Shown here in pieces: positions 12,351-24,800 of a stretch of DNA of 64,000 bases. How positions within the stretch are numbered: position 1 is the stretch's first letter; each line of letters begins with the position of its first letter. Under the pieces are notes generated by a model. It saw only the letters and a program-made list of their open reading frames with translations, did no database searches and was not told the origin of the DNA. This stretch comes from Eudromia elegans (Eukaryota > Chordata > Aves > Tinamiformes > Tinamidae): positions 143,711-207,710 of the forward strand of contig PTEX01000414.1 in the NCBI GenBank assembly GCA_003342815.1. Direction: 5' to 3'. The position numbers and the translations under genes are program-made.

Positions 12351-15300
12351 CTAGAAAGAGGGACACATAAAGAGAGGAATACTAAGTATATTCACCTAAA
12401 AGTACTGAATGACATGTGGTTTCTTCAAGGTACATTTGTAGGTGTAGTTAGTCACTACATGGTAGTTAGTCATGGTAGTCACTTCTGCTGGAATGTCTAC
12501 ATGTATGTACATACCACACATAGCTCTCCTTGCGATTTAATAAAAAGATAAAGCATAATCCTTTAATGATAAAGGGGTTTTAGCCAGTTATAACCATGCA
12601 GCTTGGCTGAAGAAAATGTTGAGCAAGATTTGTGGGTAACTCCCTTCACTGCTAGGGACAAACGCTGTATATTCGCATATGGATGGAGCTGCTTGGACCA
12701 CACTGGTTGAGGCTGGTGGGACTGCTTAAATATTTTGGGTCAAACTCTCATCTCACTGATAATATTATAGATGAAAATTAATTTCTGCTATCAGCGGAGC
12801 TACATAGTTTTTAAAATAAGCAACATGAAGAATCGGAGCCATATCATAAATTTTTGCCTCTCTTCTCAACTGAGCCATAAGTTATTTCTCATGGTAATTT
12901 TGCTGTGTTGTATCATCTGATGTGTTTATTCATTTATATATTCAGTGTTAATTAAAATGTTTCACATCATGGAAAAAAAATGAGAGAATAAGACGGAAGT
13001 TTGAAATCACATAGACCAGACAAGCTAAGATCCCTTTTACACATTATTAGTGCTTCTCTGTCTAAATCATGTTTGCTATTAGCTACCACAGCGCTAAGTG
13101 CTCTAGATAATGTACTTTTCAGGAAATTAAAAAAAAAAAAGAAATAGGGAGTGTGCTAGCTTCCATTAGCAATAATGGGAGTTTGGGCACATCACAGCTT
13201 ACAAAATACTCAGTTTAAAATCTGTTTGTCAGATAATGGTCATAGGCCTGGGAACAATGAGTTAACACCACATCTTTTCATACCCACAGTCTTTGCAGGG
13301 AAACAATTTATTGTTGCTCCTTTGTTTTAATTTCAGTTTAAAATCTTTTTCAGGATTTTTAAAATATTGAAAATCATTTTAGAAAGGGTTATAATACTAG
13401 GACCATAAAAAAGAGTGTTGTTCCATTTAGTTTTTTTGGCTTAACCAACTAAGTAGCCACACTTACTTTTATTCCTTCAGTGCTGCTTAAAGCCAGTCTG
13501 TCCACATGTGAGTTTGAAAATCATTGGTGTAGTGCTGAAAGTACCTGCAGTCTTCCAGTCTTTTTAAGACTGGGTTAGATTGAATATTTTGTGTAAAACA
13601 TGATAGTGCATGTGTCGTTTTACACAGGCTTGGTGAGGTGGAGCTGTGCCAAAAAGCCAACAGATGTAAGGAGCTGTCTTGGGAAGTTACTCTGTTGAAT
13701 AATTCACAGTAACCTGAGGCTGAGTATTCATGAATTGGTTCAGCTTAAGTGGATGTCTTAAAAAATCATTTATGTTGGGTTATTTGAACAATATTTTATG
13801 TAACAATGAAACTTTCTGGCTCCTAAAATGAGGACCCCTTCACAGCAGAGCCACATGAGCTTGCCATCTAATGAGACAGGGAAAATACACCAAATAAATA
13901 CACCAATAAGATGATCCGGTATATCCAAGATGTAATAACTACTTAAGAATTCCTATTTCAAGACAGGTTAGTGCCTTCCTTTTCCTGCCTTTAAATCAAG
14001 GCACTGATCCTAGAAGATCACTAAAAATAAGTCTATTTGTCAAGACGAATTTCTTAGATATTTATATATTTAAAAGACATGTAAGCAGAATACCAGTAAG
14101 GGATCTCATTATCTAGAACTATTGAGGTGTGTTCAACTTCATTAGGAGGTGCACATCTGAAACTGGAAATAATAACTGGAATAATAAATGGAATTCAGGC
14201 TGCCTGCACAGAGTCTCAGCTGTTGGTTTCCAGGGTCATATTTAAATAGCAATAGAGGTATTAGTTTTGGTGGATAGCTGAATGGTACTGATAATTGCAT
14301 GATTAAAGGATGTATTAACTTTCCAGTTATCATTTAGAGAACAAATACATCTAATGCTTCTGGATATATCTGATTATTTTGAAGGCAGTACTTGCCAGAT
14401 TTATTCACTAGAAAATAATAAACATAAAGTGCAGTACAGAAAACACTAAAGATTTTGTTAAATAAAAAAATCATGAGGTGGACTTCTCCCAGGATTCAGT
14501 TTAAATGGAATGGAAAGTGAAGCCATAGTTCAATTTTAAATTCTTTTTTAATTAAATAAACCTAATTATCAAAATTATTGAAAGTAAAATCAAGAGACCA
14601 GACAGACACTTTCAGGTAGTGGATGTTTATAATTACCAAACAGATGTTGAAATAACTATTTAGAATTTGTGTATTTTTTCATTTTCTATCTAATTCTTTC
14701 AAGTTTTTCTAACTACAATTTTTTTAACAAAATGACATTTTTATATATTCCTATAAAAAACAAAAGGTTGCCTTCCATATTGTATAGAATGCGACTAAAA
14801 CAACTAACTGAAATGGGATTTTGATGCACAGAGATTCGTCAATGTACAAATCCATTTTCATGGAAGTTAGCATAATACATCACACACACAATAATGGGCC
14901 AAATGGTTGTCTTAAATTCAGAGCTGTATATGGAAATGTGACCCAAAGCGTTAATTATCTTCTTTCAGATATGTATGATGGGAGTTTCTTCTTAAAATCC
15001 AACTTCACTGTGATCGAATTTAGCCCATATGCTTGTTAACTCTGCATCCAAACGCTGCAGAGATCAAAAGGGAAACACAGGTCGATTTTTGTCACTTTGC
15101 TTCCACCGAACTCCTTAATAGCAGCAGCTGTTACTTGTCTCCAGTGTTGCGAAGGTCAGGGAAAAATTTCCATCGTATCACAGTGTTCTCACAACTTTCA
15201 GAAACATTTACCTTTGGAGCTGAAGTGTTTCATGCTTGGTCGCTGCAAAGAACATGCAATGTAAACCATGCAGTTAGTTTTAGGTCCTGGGAGGATTAAA

Positions 15301-18300
15301 AGGAACACATTATTGTCTTTATATTTTCTTTCCTTTCCTTTTTTTCCCCCCACTCTCTTTTCTAACAGCAGGCCATGAATGTTACACTATTCAGAGTAGC
15401 AGAAGAACTGGTTATGGATTCTATGAACTATTTTCTATTATAATTCTGGGTAGGTACAAAGTGTAATAAGAGAATTTGAAAAACATATTTATTTTGGAGC
15501 TCAATTTGCCTCTTAAAACCTTTCATTTTCACATGTTGTACTCTCTTGATAATGTATAAAGTAATTTTACAGTACAGTTTATGTTCTTTTGACAATCTAA
15601 GAGGAAGCAACCACTGCATGTGAGATAAACTGTGGAGCCCTTATGCATATGGCCATTTCTGCTGTAAGAGAAATGCCTAGAGACCGTCATGAGAGAACTG
15701 AATTCTGCTATTTTATGCCTGACACCAGACTAATAAAATTCCATGTCATACTTAAAAACTGTATTATTATTATTATATATTCATTTTTGCACTGTGGCTA
15801 AAAATAGACATCAGATCCATCTACCAGCTCATTTTCTTGTTTTATCTCAGAGGACTTTAAAATCACATTTCCAGGTATGAAAGTTTAGTACAGTAATTTA
15901 ATGCTCGAATTGGATGGTTATGGTTGAATGTGTTAAACCTAATTTCCAACTGTTGCAAGTTGTAAATAAGAACTGAAAGGAAGCTGAAAAAAAGGAAGAA
16001 ATCAAGTCTTTCCTCTATTGCAAAACAAGTACTGAAGAAGTTCACATAACTTGCATATAATCATTTTAAGTTATACTCTTTGATCAGCTGCTTCCCTGAC
16101 TTGTATTTGTTCCTAGCTATGTAGTTTCCAGGCAGGCCAACTTGAGCAAGAAAACAGATCAAAGAGAATTTAGCTTAGGCTTCAGTTTCGCTCTCATAGG
16201 AAGTACGAGTGCGACTGATTTGATCCATGGTTTGTTTCTTTTTCTTAATATTTTTTAGAATTGCCCTACTATAACTTGGGACAGCAGTACAAAAGCAACA
16301 GAATAATGTTGAAAATTATAATACATTAATACAAATAATACATTAACTTTTACATGAATTATAATTTTACAGAAAAAAAGATTCAGATATGTCTATAGCT
16401 TTAGTAGTTTTAGTACAACCAGCCTAGGACATAACATGTAAGCTGCTCAGTTTTTACCTTTCTGTGATGACAGGGGGCTTGAAGTATTTACTATTTAATA
16501 AAAGAAGATAATTGAATTTTTTTTCTGAAATTTCCTCCCATTAGATAGCAAACATTTTATGCCCCCCCAAACACTTAAAATAGTATTCCTGCTAAAAATA
16601 AAAACCTGCCCAATTTAGCATTTTAGAATAACCTGCTCAATTTAGTATTATAGTACATTTTCCATAAAACAATGACATACTAGAAAGTAAAGCGTCAAAG
16701 TGTAGAAAATAGACTTTATATCTGAAAGAAAATCTTAATATTTTACATTAAAATATAATATATATATTTACATGTATTTCATATATAATGAGGCAATAAC
16801 CAACCACTTAATCAGTTTTGTCTGTGGATATATTTGGCTAGATATACAGATTCCGCTGTTATAATGGTGATTATTTGTTTTATATTGCATTCAAATATCA
16901 AAGGAAAATACCCAAAGTTCCAGTAGTTCAAGAGTTCCAGTGTCTTATGTGTTATGAATGCTGTGCAGACCATTTTTAGTTGAGGATAGTTTAGAGAACA
17001 TTCTCTAGCTTTATTTTTCAGGATTTTCTGTTGTTTTTTTATCTCAGATTTAAGGAAACAGGTCTTAATGGCAAAGGAAAAGTTTTCATTTATTTGCTCG
17101 TCTGTCAATCCAGAGTCACTAGCTTGCATTCAGCTAAAAAAAGGAGGCTAAAATAATTTACAGTCGTAGCTGCACACTCAGAAAAATGTTCATTCCTTTG
17201 CAGTCTTTGCTTAAAGAAGGAAAATATCAAAAGCTTAATCAGTATGAAATGAGACTGCAAGGACAGAATGTGTCTATAAATGAAGTTAATTGTGCAGAAT
17301 TCACTCTCGCTCTTCATACTCTTTCATGGCATTGCACAGCCCTTTGCAGAGAATGGCGAAGGCTGTTGATTTTATACACTGCTTCTAATGCCAAGCTGTA
17401 AACAAAAATTGTGAAAGGCACGATACAGTCCCAAAGTGCATGCTTACTACATTCAATGCTTTGCACTTGTGGATTCATTTAAAACGTGATTTCAATTGTA
17501 TTCTCCTGGTGATAGCTTATGATGATAAAGACACCCTGAATAATTGCCATCCTTGCATTCATTCTGGAGCTATTTTTTTTTGCCCATGGGATTTGCAGAT
17601 AGCATTTGCAGTGCTTATTATAATGTGTACTAAAAAGATGGCTCAGACCACAGCCATTTAGAGTTCATTCTGCATCTCTGCCACAGATTGCCTTTAATTT
17701 TCTCTTTAGTCTGTTGGACTCGGGGTTTGCAGAAGCACACACAGGCTCTATATTAGAGAAACACAGAGTGAGATTCATCTCACTGTATTTGAGAAGTCTG
17801 TTTCTTGTCTATGCTTTCAATATGCACTTCTGGGATGCCATTCATTTATCTGTTCCTGAAGTAGATATTTAAGAAAAGGCAGATGAATTGTGCCAATAAA
17901 CCCTGTTTCTTTCTGTTGACTATAAAGGGTGTCTAGCTCAGATATCTGTAATCTGGACTTGTGACATAGGTTGATATAACAGCACATTTATGTTACAATT
18001 CAGTGCATGATAGGCACAACTAAAGAGTGAAAGCCCAAAGATCCTGATAGTGCGGCACAAAAAATGGCTTTATAGAAAAGCTACAGTTAGTTTTAAAGTG
18101 ATACCAGGTGGAACGACTGCTGAGGTATCATCCTGTCAGGCCAAAATCACTAGTGTTTTACTTCCTCTTTTCCACTTGAACTCACTCTTCAGGTAGAATA
18201 GATAATACAAATCTGTTTTGAATCACAAGGAATGCACTTAACAAAAGTCAGTTCCCATTGCTCACTGTTTTCTGCCAGGAGAAGTAAAAGGCCACCCCCT

Positions 18301-18850
18301 ATACCCTTCCTAAGCCTTTGCTTCAATAAACTAGTCAAGCTGTGTTCTTTGGTCTTTTTTGTCTTCCTAAGCACAGATGTTCTCTGTGTCTGTCTGAAGT
18401 TTTGTTCCTCTGTCTTCAATAGTATGACAAGAATTACATAGAGTACACCAAATCAGTTCTCAGATGGACTGTGTTTCCTAACTGAGAAGCATTGTATTTG
18501 CCTTGTATTACAGTGGCAAATCATAGCATCCGGGAACACCTAATCACCTAATTTATTTTTCCACCTCTGTCATTTTAGGCAGCTAAGTTTTCACAATATA
18601 AATTCCATTAGTGGTCTCTAAATCCATGACGTAACACTTTTAACTTTTATATTCCTTCCCATTTCTCTGGTTGTGTCTTCAATAGTCTGCTTCAGTAATA
18701 CTTGTTGCCACTAGAGCAGGATCAGATTGCACCAGGTGCAGCCAACTTAAAACTAAAATATTAAATGAGATATTTGAAACAAATAAATAAGAACTGATCT
18801 GGAGGGATCTATTTGTTGCCTATTTTCAGCCTGACCGAGGAAGCTTTCCC

Positions 18851-18884
18851 TTCTGCATCACTTGTGATTCTGCATCACTTGTGA
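18851..18884. repeat. 17-bp perfect tandem duplication
   Basis: TTCTGCATCACTTGTGA occurs twice with no gap (18851-18867 and 18868-18884). This looks like a recent local duplication, as the copies have no differences. Confidence 0.95.
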
Positions 18885-19814
18885 AATTCTCCTTATGCTC
18901 CTTTTATTTTGATACTTTTCTGGAAGGAAGGAAGGAATGAAAGTTGTCTCAACTAAGACCTTCTTATTAAAATGCAGTGAACTATTTTACCATCTATGTT
19001 TTCTAGAAGGTGTTAAGCACACTGAAAATAGTTCACAGTATTAAGAATAGCTCTGAAACTATCTAAAATAGTTAAGCTTACAGCTAACTTAACTAATAGA
19101 ATAGCTTTATAAAATTGTTGCTTTGACATTACAGCAGTGCATGAAACCTAGACTTTTGGAAAACAGATCCCCTTTCCATTCCAAATATATATAAATTACA
19201 TATAAGACAGATGACTTTTTGATGACAAGCAGCTGCAATGGCAACATTTATGTTGTGACCTAGAGTTATTGGAGTAAAGATTGGATTTCTGGGGAAGCCA
19301 CCACTGAAATGTAGGGGGAAGAACAATAATGTTCCTAGTGATGATAGGTTTTGGAATAAACAAATTATAACCTATTTAGGAGCATAATGAGTATATTCTG
19401 CTCAAGCTTTTCATATTCACTGAGTGCTATGTTTTTTAATGATCTCTCAGTCAGTTTATAACCAAGAAGATCCTCGGCATTTCTTTCATTCCACCAGACT
19501 TTTGGCTTGCCAGCCTATGCAATGACAAAAAGTATATGCAAGCAGTGCACCACTGATGGGTAGGGAAATGCTCTTAATCTATGCCAGAGCCTCTGGATTA
19601 GTAATAAAACCAGTGTAGCTGGGATTGTGTCTGCCTGAATAGAGTGTCTCAAGTTTTAGGATCCATTTTTTTTAAAGTACCTATGCAGTGCCTATACCTG
19701 GGTATCTGTAAAATCAGTGGAGAAAAAGAGATGTCACTAAAAGACCCCTGAGAGATATTTGGGCAATGACAATTCAGAATTACAATATTGTAATAGATCA
19801 GTGATTGTTACATT

Positions 19815-19838
19815 CAGTACTCTAAATTGAGAGTACTG
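19815..19838. repeat. 9-bp inverted repeat, 6-nt loop
   Basis: CAGTACTCT (19815-19823) and AGAGTACTG (19830-19838) are perfect reverse complements around AAATTG. No larger element is visible around it. Confidence 0.9.
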
Positions 19839-20443
19839 TAGACAAAAATAAAGTAATTCTGAGAGATATATTCTCTCAAATATGATTCATATTTTTTTAA
19901 GATAGATTTCTCATCATGAAAAGGTTGGAACGCTTAGACTTATTCTAAAATAAAATGACATTAATTGCATAATTCTTTAGCTTTTGAGATGAATCTGATG
20001 CCAGGTCCCAGAAATCTGTGACCTGTATATATTTGTCTATAATATTATTTCTTTGCAGAGTCTGTGAGAAGAAAAAAAGCTTTCTTGCATAAACTGCTGG
20101 TGGGAAAGACAGATATTCAAGAAAACCAATTATATACAAAATAATAAGATAAACATTCATATTCCTGTTACATAGCTATGCAGTATTTTCTATTATTTTC
20201 ATTTTCACCTAAAACTTAATGGGAGAAAAAAAAAATTATTTTATTTAACACAAAAACTGAAGTCACGACATGAAACTAGACAATAATGTCAAATGAGAAT
20301 TTTAGAGATAATTTCTTACACATTTCACTGGGTGTCTACACAGAAGTGACTGAGTCTAGAAAAAAGCTAAATTGAGCTTTTTCTGTTAGGGCAGTGGAAA
20401 ATTGGATATATTTCAATGAAAAGTTTTTTAATTTCTTCATTGA

Positions 20444-20457
20444 ACATTAGGTGGCAG
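20444..20457 (+). promoter_or_regulatory. CTCF-like motif (weak)
   Basis: ACATTAGGTGGCAG matches 12 of 14 positions of the degenerate CTCF core CCASYAGRKGGCRS. Such matches occur by chance in long sequences, so this is only a candidate. Confidence 0.2.
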
Positions 20458-21356
20458 CAATAATCAAGATATTCAAAGCTGCATTACACTACAGTATTTT
20501 ACAAAGGAAAAAAAAGACTCCCCAGCATATTCTGTGAAACATGGATTTATTTGCTTTATTTTTCCATTCCAGAGGAGAATTCAGATTGAATACTTATTTT
20601 AAATAATCTGTTAAGGTTCCAGGATGTATAACTTCATAAAATAGTGTTTGGCCATGTAAAGGATGCAGAGAAGAGCAAAACAAAACAAAACAAAAACCCA
20701 CCTTGTGCTATATTGGTAAATATGAAGCAGTGAGAGTAAAGAGGGAAAAGGGAGCAAAACTCTGACACAGGAGATGGAAGAATTAAAGGATATATGCACT
20801 ACAAAATGAGAAATTATGCTAGAGAAGTCACAGTGTATTTTAGGTATATCAGCTGTGTGAAATTATAGGGTTTTGAGTACAGGGTTTGTGTACAAAAGCA
20901 GATTTCAGTAGGTTTTTTGAATTGTTCAATTATTGACCGCTAAACTGACTTGCATTCAGTGACTTGCTACTTCTTAAACAACTTTATGTAACCTTTATTA
21001 GTCTTTTCTGAATTCAAACTTTTTTTTTTATAATTCACAATGATCAAGTCCATTAGTCGCCTAGAGCCTGGGTTTTCAAACTGCATCATCTTATTTATTT
21101 GACTCATGAGATGATGACACCTGATGGCAAAACAACTCACCCAACTAACTCACTCCCAGATTTTTCCAAAACTTGCTTCAGGTGAAACTTATACCCTCAG
21201 ATGCATTTAATTACATACCAGTCATAAAACTTTGAAAAATTTAATTTCCCAGCAAGACACTGGAAGAACCTTGTTCCTAAGCAACTAAGTCCCAATTAAC
21301 TGATCAAAATCCATACACTTCTACCAGCAAACAAGTGATTGTAGTCTACTTGTTCA

Positions 21357-21815
21357 ATGGAGGCAAACAGTAAATGTGCTTCTTTTTCCTCAACAAAAAC
21401 AACAAAAAGGGGTCCACCCTTTGGTGGATATTATTATCAAGTTAGTGTACAACTTGATTGTAAAATTATATACAGAGAGAGGTCACCTATGGCCAAAATA
21501 AGAATAGATTTTGGGTCAGATCCCAAGGAACATGTTCTAGACTTTAGTTCTTGCCACCATGACCTGGGTGTCCTCCTGGAGACTCTGCTCCCTCAAAGGG
21601 GTTTGGTGGCCAGCACAGGTGGTCAGTTCTGCTGGTGCAGGTCTGCAGCCTCAGACCAAACCACTGGGACAGTGATAGGAAACATTTCTGAGAGCCGGTT
21701 GCCTCTTGAGGGAAGACATTTCTGGGAGCAGGTTGGTTCTCCCTCTTCCCTTGGGAGCTGCATCAGAGTCAAGAACCTGAACTATGCAATAGCAATGCCT
21801 CCATTTGGCTGCTGA
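21357..21815 (+). other. Unidentified 152-codon open frame
   Basis: This is the longest open frame in the window outside the CR1 repeats. It starts with MEANSKC and ends CIRVKNLNYA plus a few residues. I see no signal peptide, membrane segment or domain I can name. The first third is AT-rich. Positions 21540-21790 are a GC-richer patch holding an imperfect duplication (CATTTCTGAGAGCCGGTTG and CATTTCTGGGAGCAGGTTG, about 35 bp apart). The start codon context is poor, with T at -3. An AATAAA lies at about 21855, some 40 nt after the stop. It could be a chance frame over an old repeat or a lineage-specific exon, and chance is more likely. Confidence 0.12.
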
Positions 21816-21842
21816 TCCCAACAATAGCAATTTAATTATCAA

Positions 21843-24800
21843 ATTGGATGATGAAATAAAAAATATTCTTCTAAAAGTTCTGAGGCTACAAAAGATAGAA
21901 AACTTTGGAAAGTCACATTAGAAGTTCAAGTGATCACCATAAGGAGAGGAGCTCTTTGATTTGACAAAGGTAAAATTTAGTGATGACCTTTAGTGGAGAA
22001 ATCAAAAAAAGCAAATAAAAGACTGAGAAAAAAACAGCCTCAGCAGAAGTACTGGAGAGAATAATTTTGAAATTATGCTTGAACACAAATTAGAAATGAG
22101 TCATCAGTAGTGTGTGCTGCAAAATAGGCAATTTTCATTCTGAGATGCGTTAGCAGAAACATTGCACATGAACCATAGGAAGAAATTAAAGATTACACTT
22201 TAGTCAGAATGGGAGAGGCTTCAGATAGGACATGTTTTCTGTTTTTGGGCACCCTATATTGAAAAGACATGGACAGCCTTTTGGACAGAAGAGAAAAAAA
22301 AAAACCCAAACTACTAAAAGGTTTGAAAAGAATTAATTGTGGGAAATAGCATGGCTTGGATGATTTGGTCTTTCAGATGTTTAAGAATGTCATTATTAAG
22401 AAATGATCAGTTGTCCATCATATATAGTAGGTAGGTTTAGGGAAGAGCAGTATAACTACTTTATATTCAATCAAAATAAAAAAAAAGGTTTGATGGTTAA
22501 TATTGCAATATCTGTCTATAGGATTCGGAACACTGTATTGGAAGAGGATGTTGCGGAGGCTGTGGAATGTAACTCACTAATTTTTTTTAATCACAAGTTT
22601 AGAGAAGAATTTGCCTTTAAGCTCTCCAGTTTCTTGAAATACTTTCCAGACTTTCATTTCTGTGGTATAATGGATTTGAACCATATTTACATTTTTTTTA
22701 TATGTGCATATTTTGTTCATATTCTTCTAATGCTAGTGGGAATTCTGCAAATGTAAGGTGCACAGAGCGCAGGAGACCATTTAATAGAAATCCTTTGATG
22801 GAATTTTCCCTTACAATGTGTGCACAGCTTAAGCACTCAAGTTCAAGGTCATCCATATTTTCAAGTCATTAAATGCTGTGTAAGTTCCTTTAGATATTGC
22901 ATCATAGGTAGCACTGCCACCGAATTACCCAAACTACACACGTTGCAGCATGAAATTATAATATTTAGAAGCTCTGAAATATTTTATAGGGTCTGAAAAT
23001 ATACTTTCATGTTCAGTAGGCTAAAGACAACCAGCTTGTTTAGAGGCTGAAGTTTGTGTTTATAGTGTCATAAAGCATGCCCTGTAGCTTTATTACAGTG
23101 ATCATCCTTGGTTTTATTCTTGACATTCCTATCTAGTGCAACAGAGACATATCCCTGCTGTGGATTTCTTGCTGTATAGAAAGATTATTGCTCTATATTA
23201 AATTCCATGTAAATTTCTATCATGAAAATGTTGGTGCATATTTGTATGTTAAGGGAACTGTGTGTATTTTAGAGTTAAGGGAGAACAGAAGAAGCAGCTA
23301 GAGACTGAGAGGAGCAGGGAACAGATAACAGTTCTTCCAGTGTTATGGTTCATTTTTTATATTTAGCTAAGAATAGAATTAAAGACTGTAATTCAACAGA
23401 TTTCTCTGTTTTCCTGTTTTGTCTGTATCTCCTCCATTCTTCCATTACATTTTATTACTTGATTATGAGATCAAAACAGTTTTAACATTTTAAATCATTT
23501 TTGATTTTATAATTTTAGTATTGAAATGCTAGCAATGCATTTTTTGAAACAAATAAATACCTCCGTATTGTTCTTTCATGAGCAAATCAAGCTCAAATAT
23601 CAACATAAAAATATGAACGGTACTTGAAAGGATAGCTTTAGACCAAAGAAGTAATTTCTCTGAAATATAACAATGCTGGATTCTATCAGTATGTGTAACG
23701 TCAGCCTTCTTAATAATCATCAGACAGCTGCTATGCCACAAAATGAAAATGCTCCACAGTTTCGTGAATGTTTGTGCCGGTTATCTCAAAATAAGCATTA
23801 GATGGCACTGTTTGCATAAAAGTATCTTTGCAACACTGCTGGAAGCTTTAGGGCACTGTGCATTTCTACACATTCATCTATATCTTATTTTAAACACAAC
23901 TGTTTTATCATTTTTAACTTTTTTTTTACAATACTAGCAGAAATCACACACACAAAAAAAGATCTGCTTCCTGTACTGTTATCCATTGCAACACTGCTTC
24001 ACAGATGTAATTTAATCTTTAATTTTATAGTTCCCCTAATAAACCTTAATTTTAGTAATCAGGGAAAGGCCATGCAGACCATCAGGTAGTACAGATTAAT
24101 GCTCACCTTAGCTGTTTAATGAGGCATGAGGCAAAAGCACATCACCATCTCATCTGATTTGTTATAATGCAAATACAATAACCATTTTAGAAAATAAAAC
24201 ATAGAATTTTAATGTTTAGATCTCAATGTGACTGAGTTTTCATATTCTGTTTTTTCAGTGAATCATTTTACATTTTTAAAATTATGATAACATTTATTAT
24301 GATATTATGATTATTATTATTATGATAATAGTAAATAATAAAATTTTCCCTCATGTCTTAAATTCTTTGATTACAGTTTATTTTCTAGTATTATTAATAC
24401 ATATATATTTTTGAATATTAAAAGCAAAAGGTCTTGTATTAGATTAGCTTGTTATTTCTTTATGCTTTACACAGATTGAAAAGTTCAAAGACGTTATAAC
24501 ACAGATATCAGGAGTCACAAAGCTTTTACTACCAGAATACTTCCGGACAGGGATTTTTATCTTGGGTCAGTGGTCATGTTAAGCTTTAAAGATGATGAAA
24601 GTCGTCTGCAACCAGGAAGACAAAATATCTCTTAATTAGTTTTGTCCTTGCCTGAGACTATGAATTTCAAAAGAACATGATCATCTATTGCTATAGAAAA
24701 AAAAAAAAAAAAGCATCTGGGAGAAAATATCTGAGTATTCTTCATGGTAATCGGAAGAACATCATATTAAAAAGGCAACATTATGAAACATTGAGAAAGC

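Larger units (their letters stand above)
12351..21340. other. AT-rich unique sequence, no gene seen
   Basis: Nine kilobases hold no gene or repeat family I recognise. Small local structures include a repeated AGTTAGTCA motif at about 12447-12482, a 17-bp tandem duplication at 18851-18884 and a 9-bp inverted repeat at 19815-19838. The stretches 14.8-15.06 kb and 17.05-17.75 kb are more complex and free of simple repeats, and look like possible conserved non-coding sequence. That judgement rests on texture only. Confidence 0.6.

Noticed and set aside
15798..15807. Perfect MEF2-type site CTAAAAATAG
   Set aside because: A ten-base AT-rich motif is expected by chance several times in AT-rich DNA, and nothing nearby supports a muscle enhancer.
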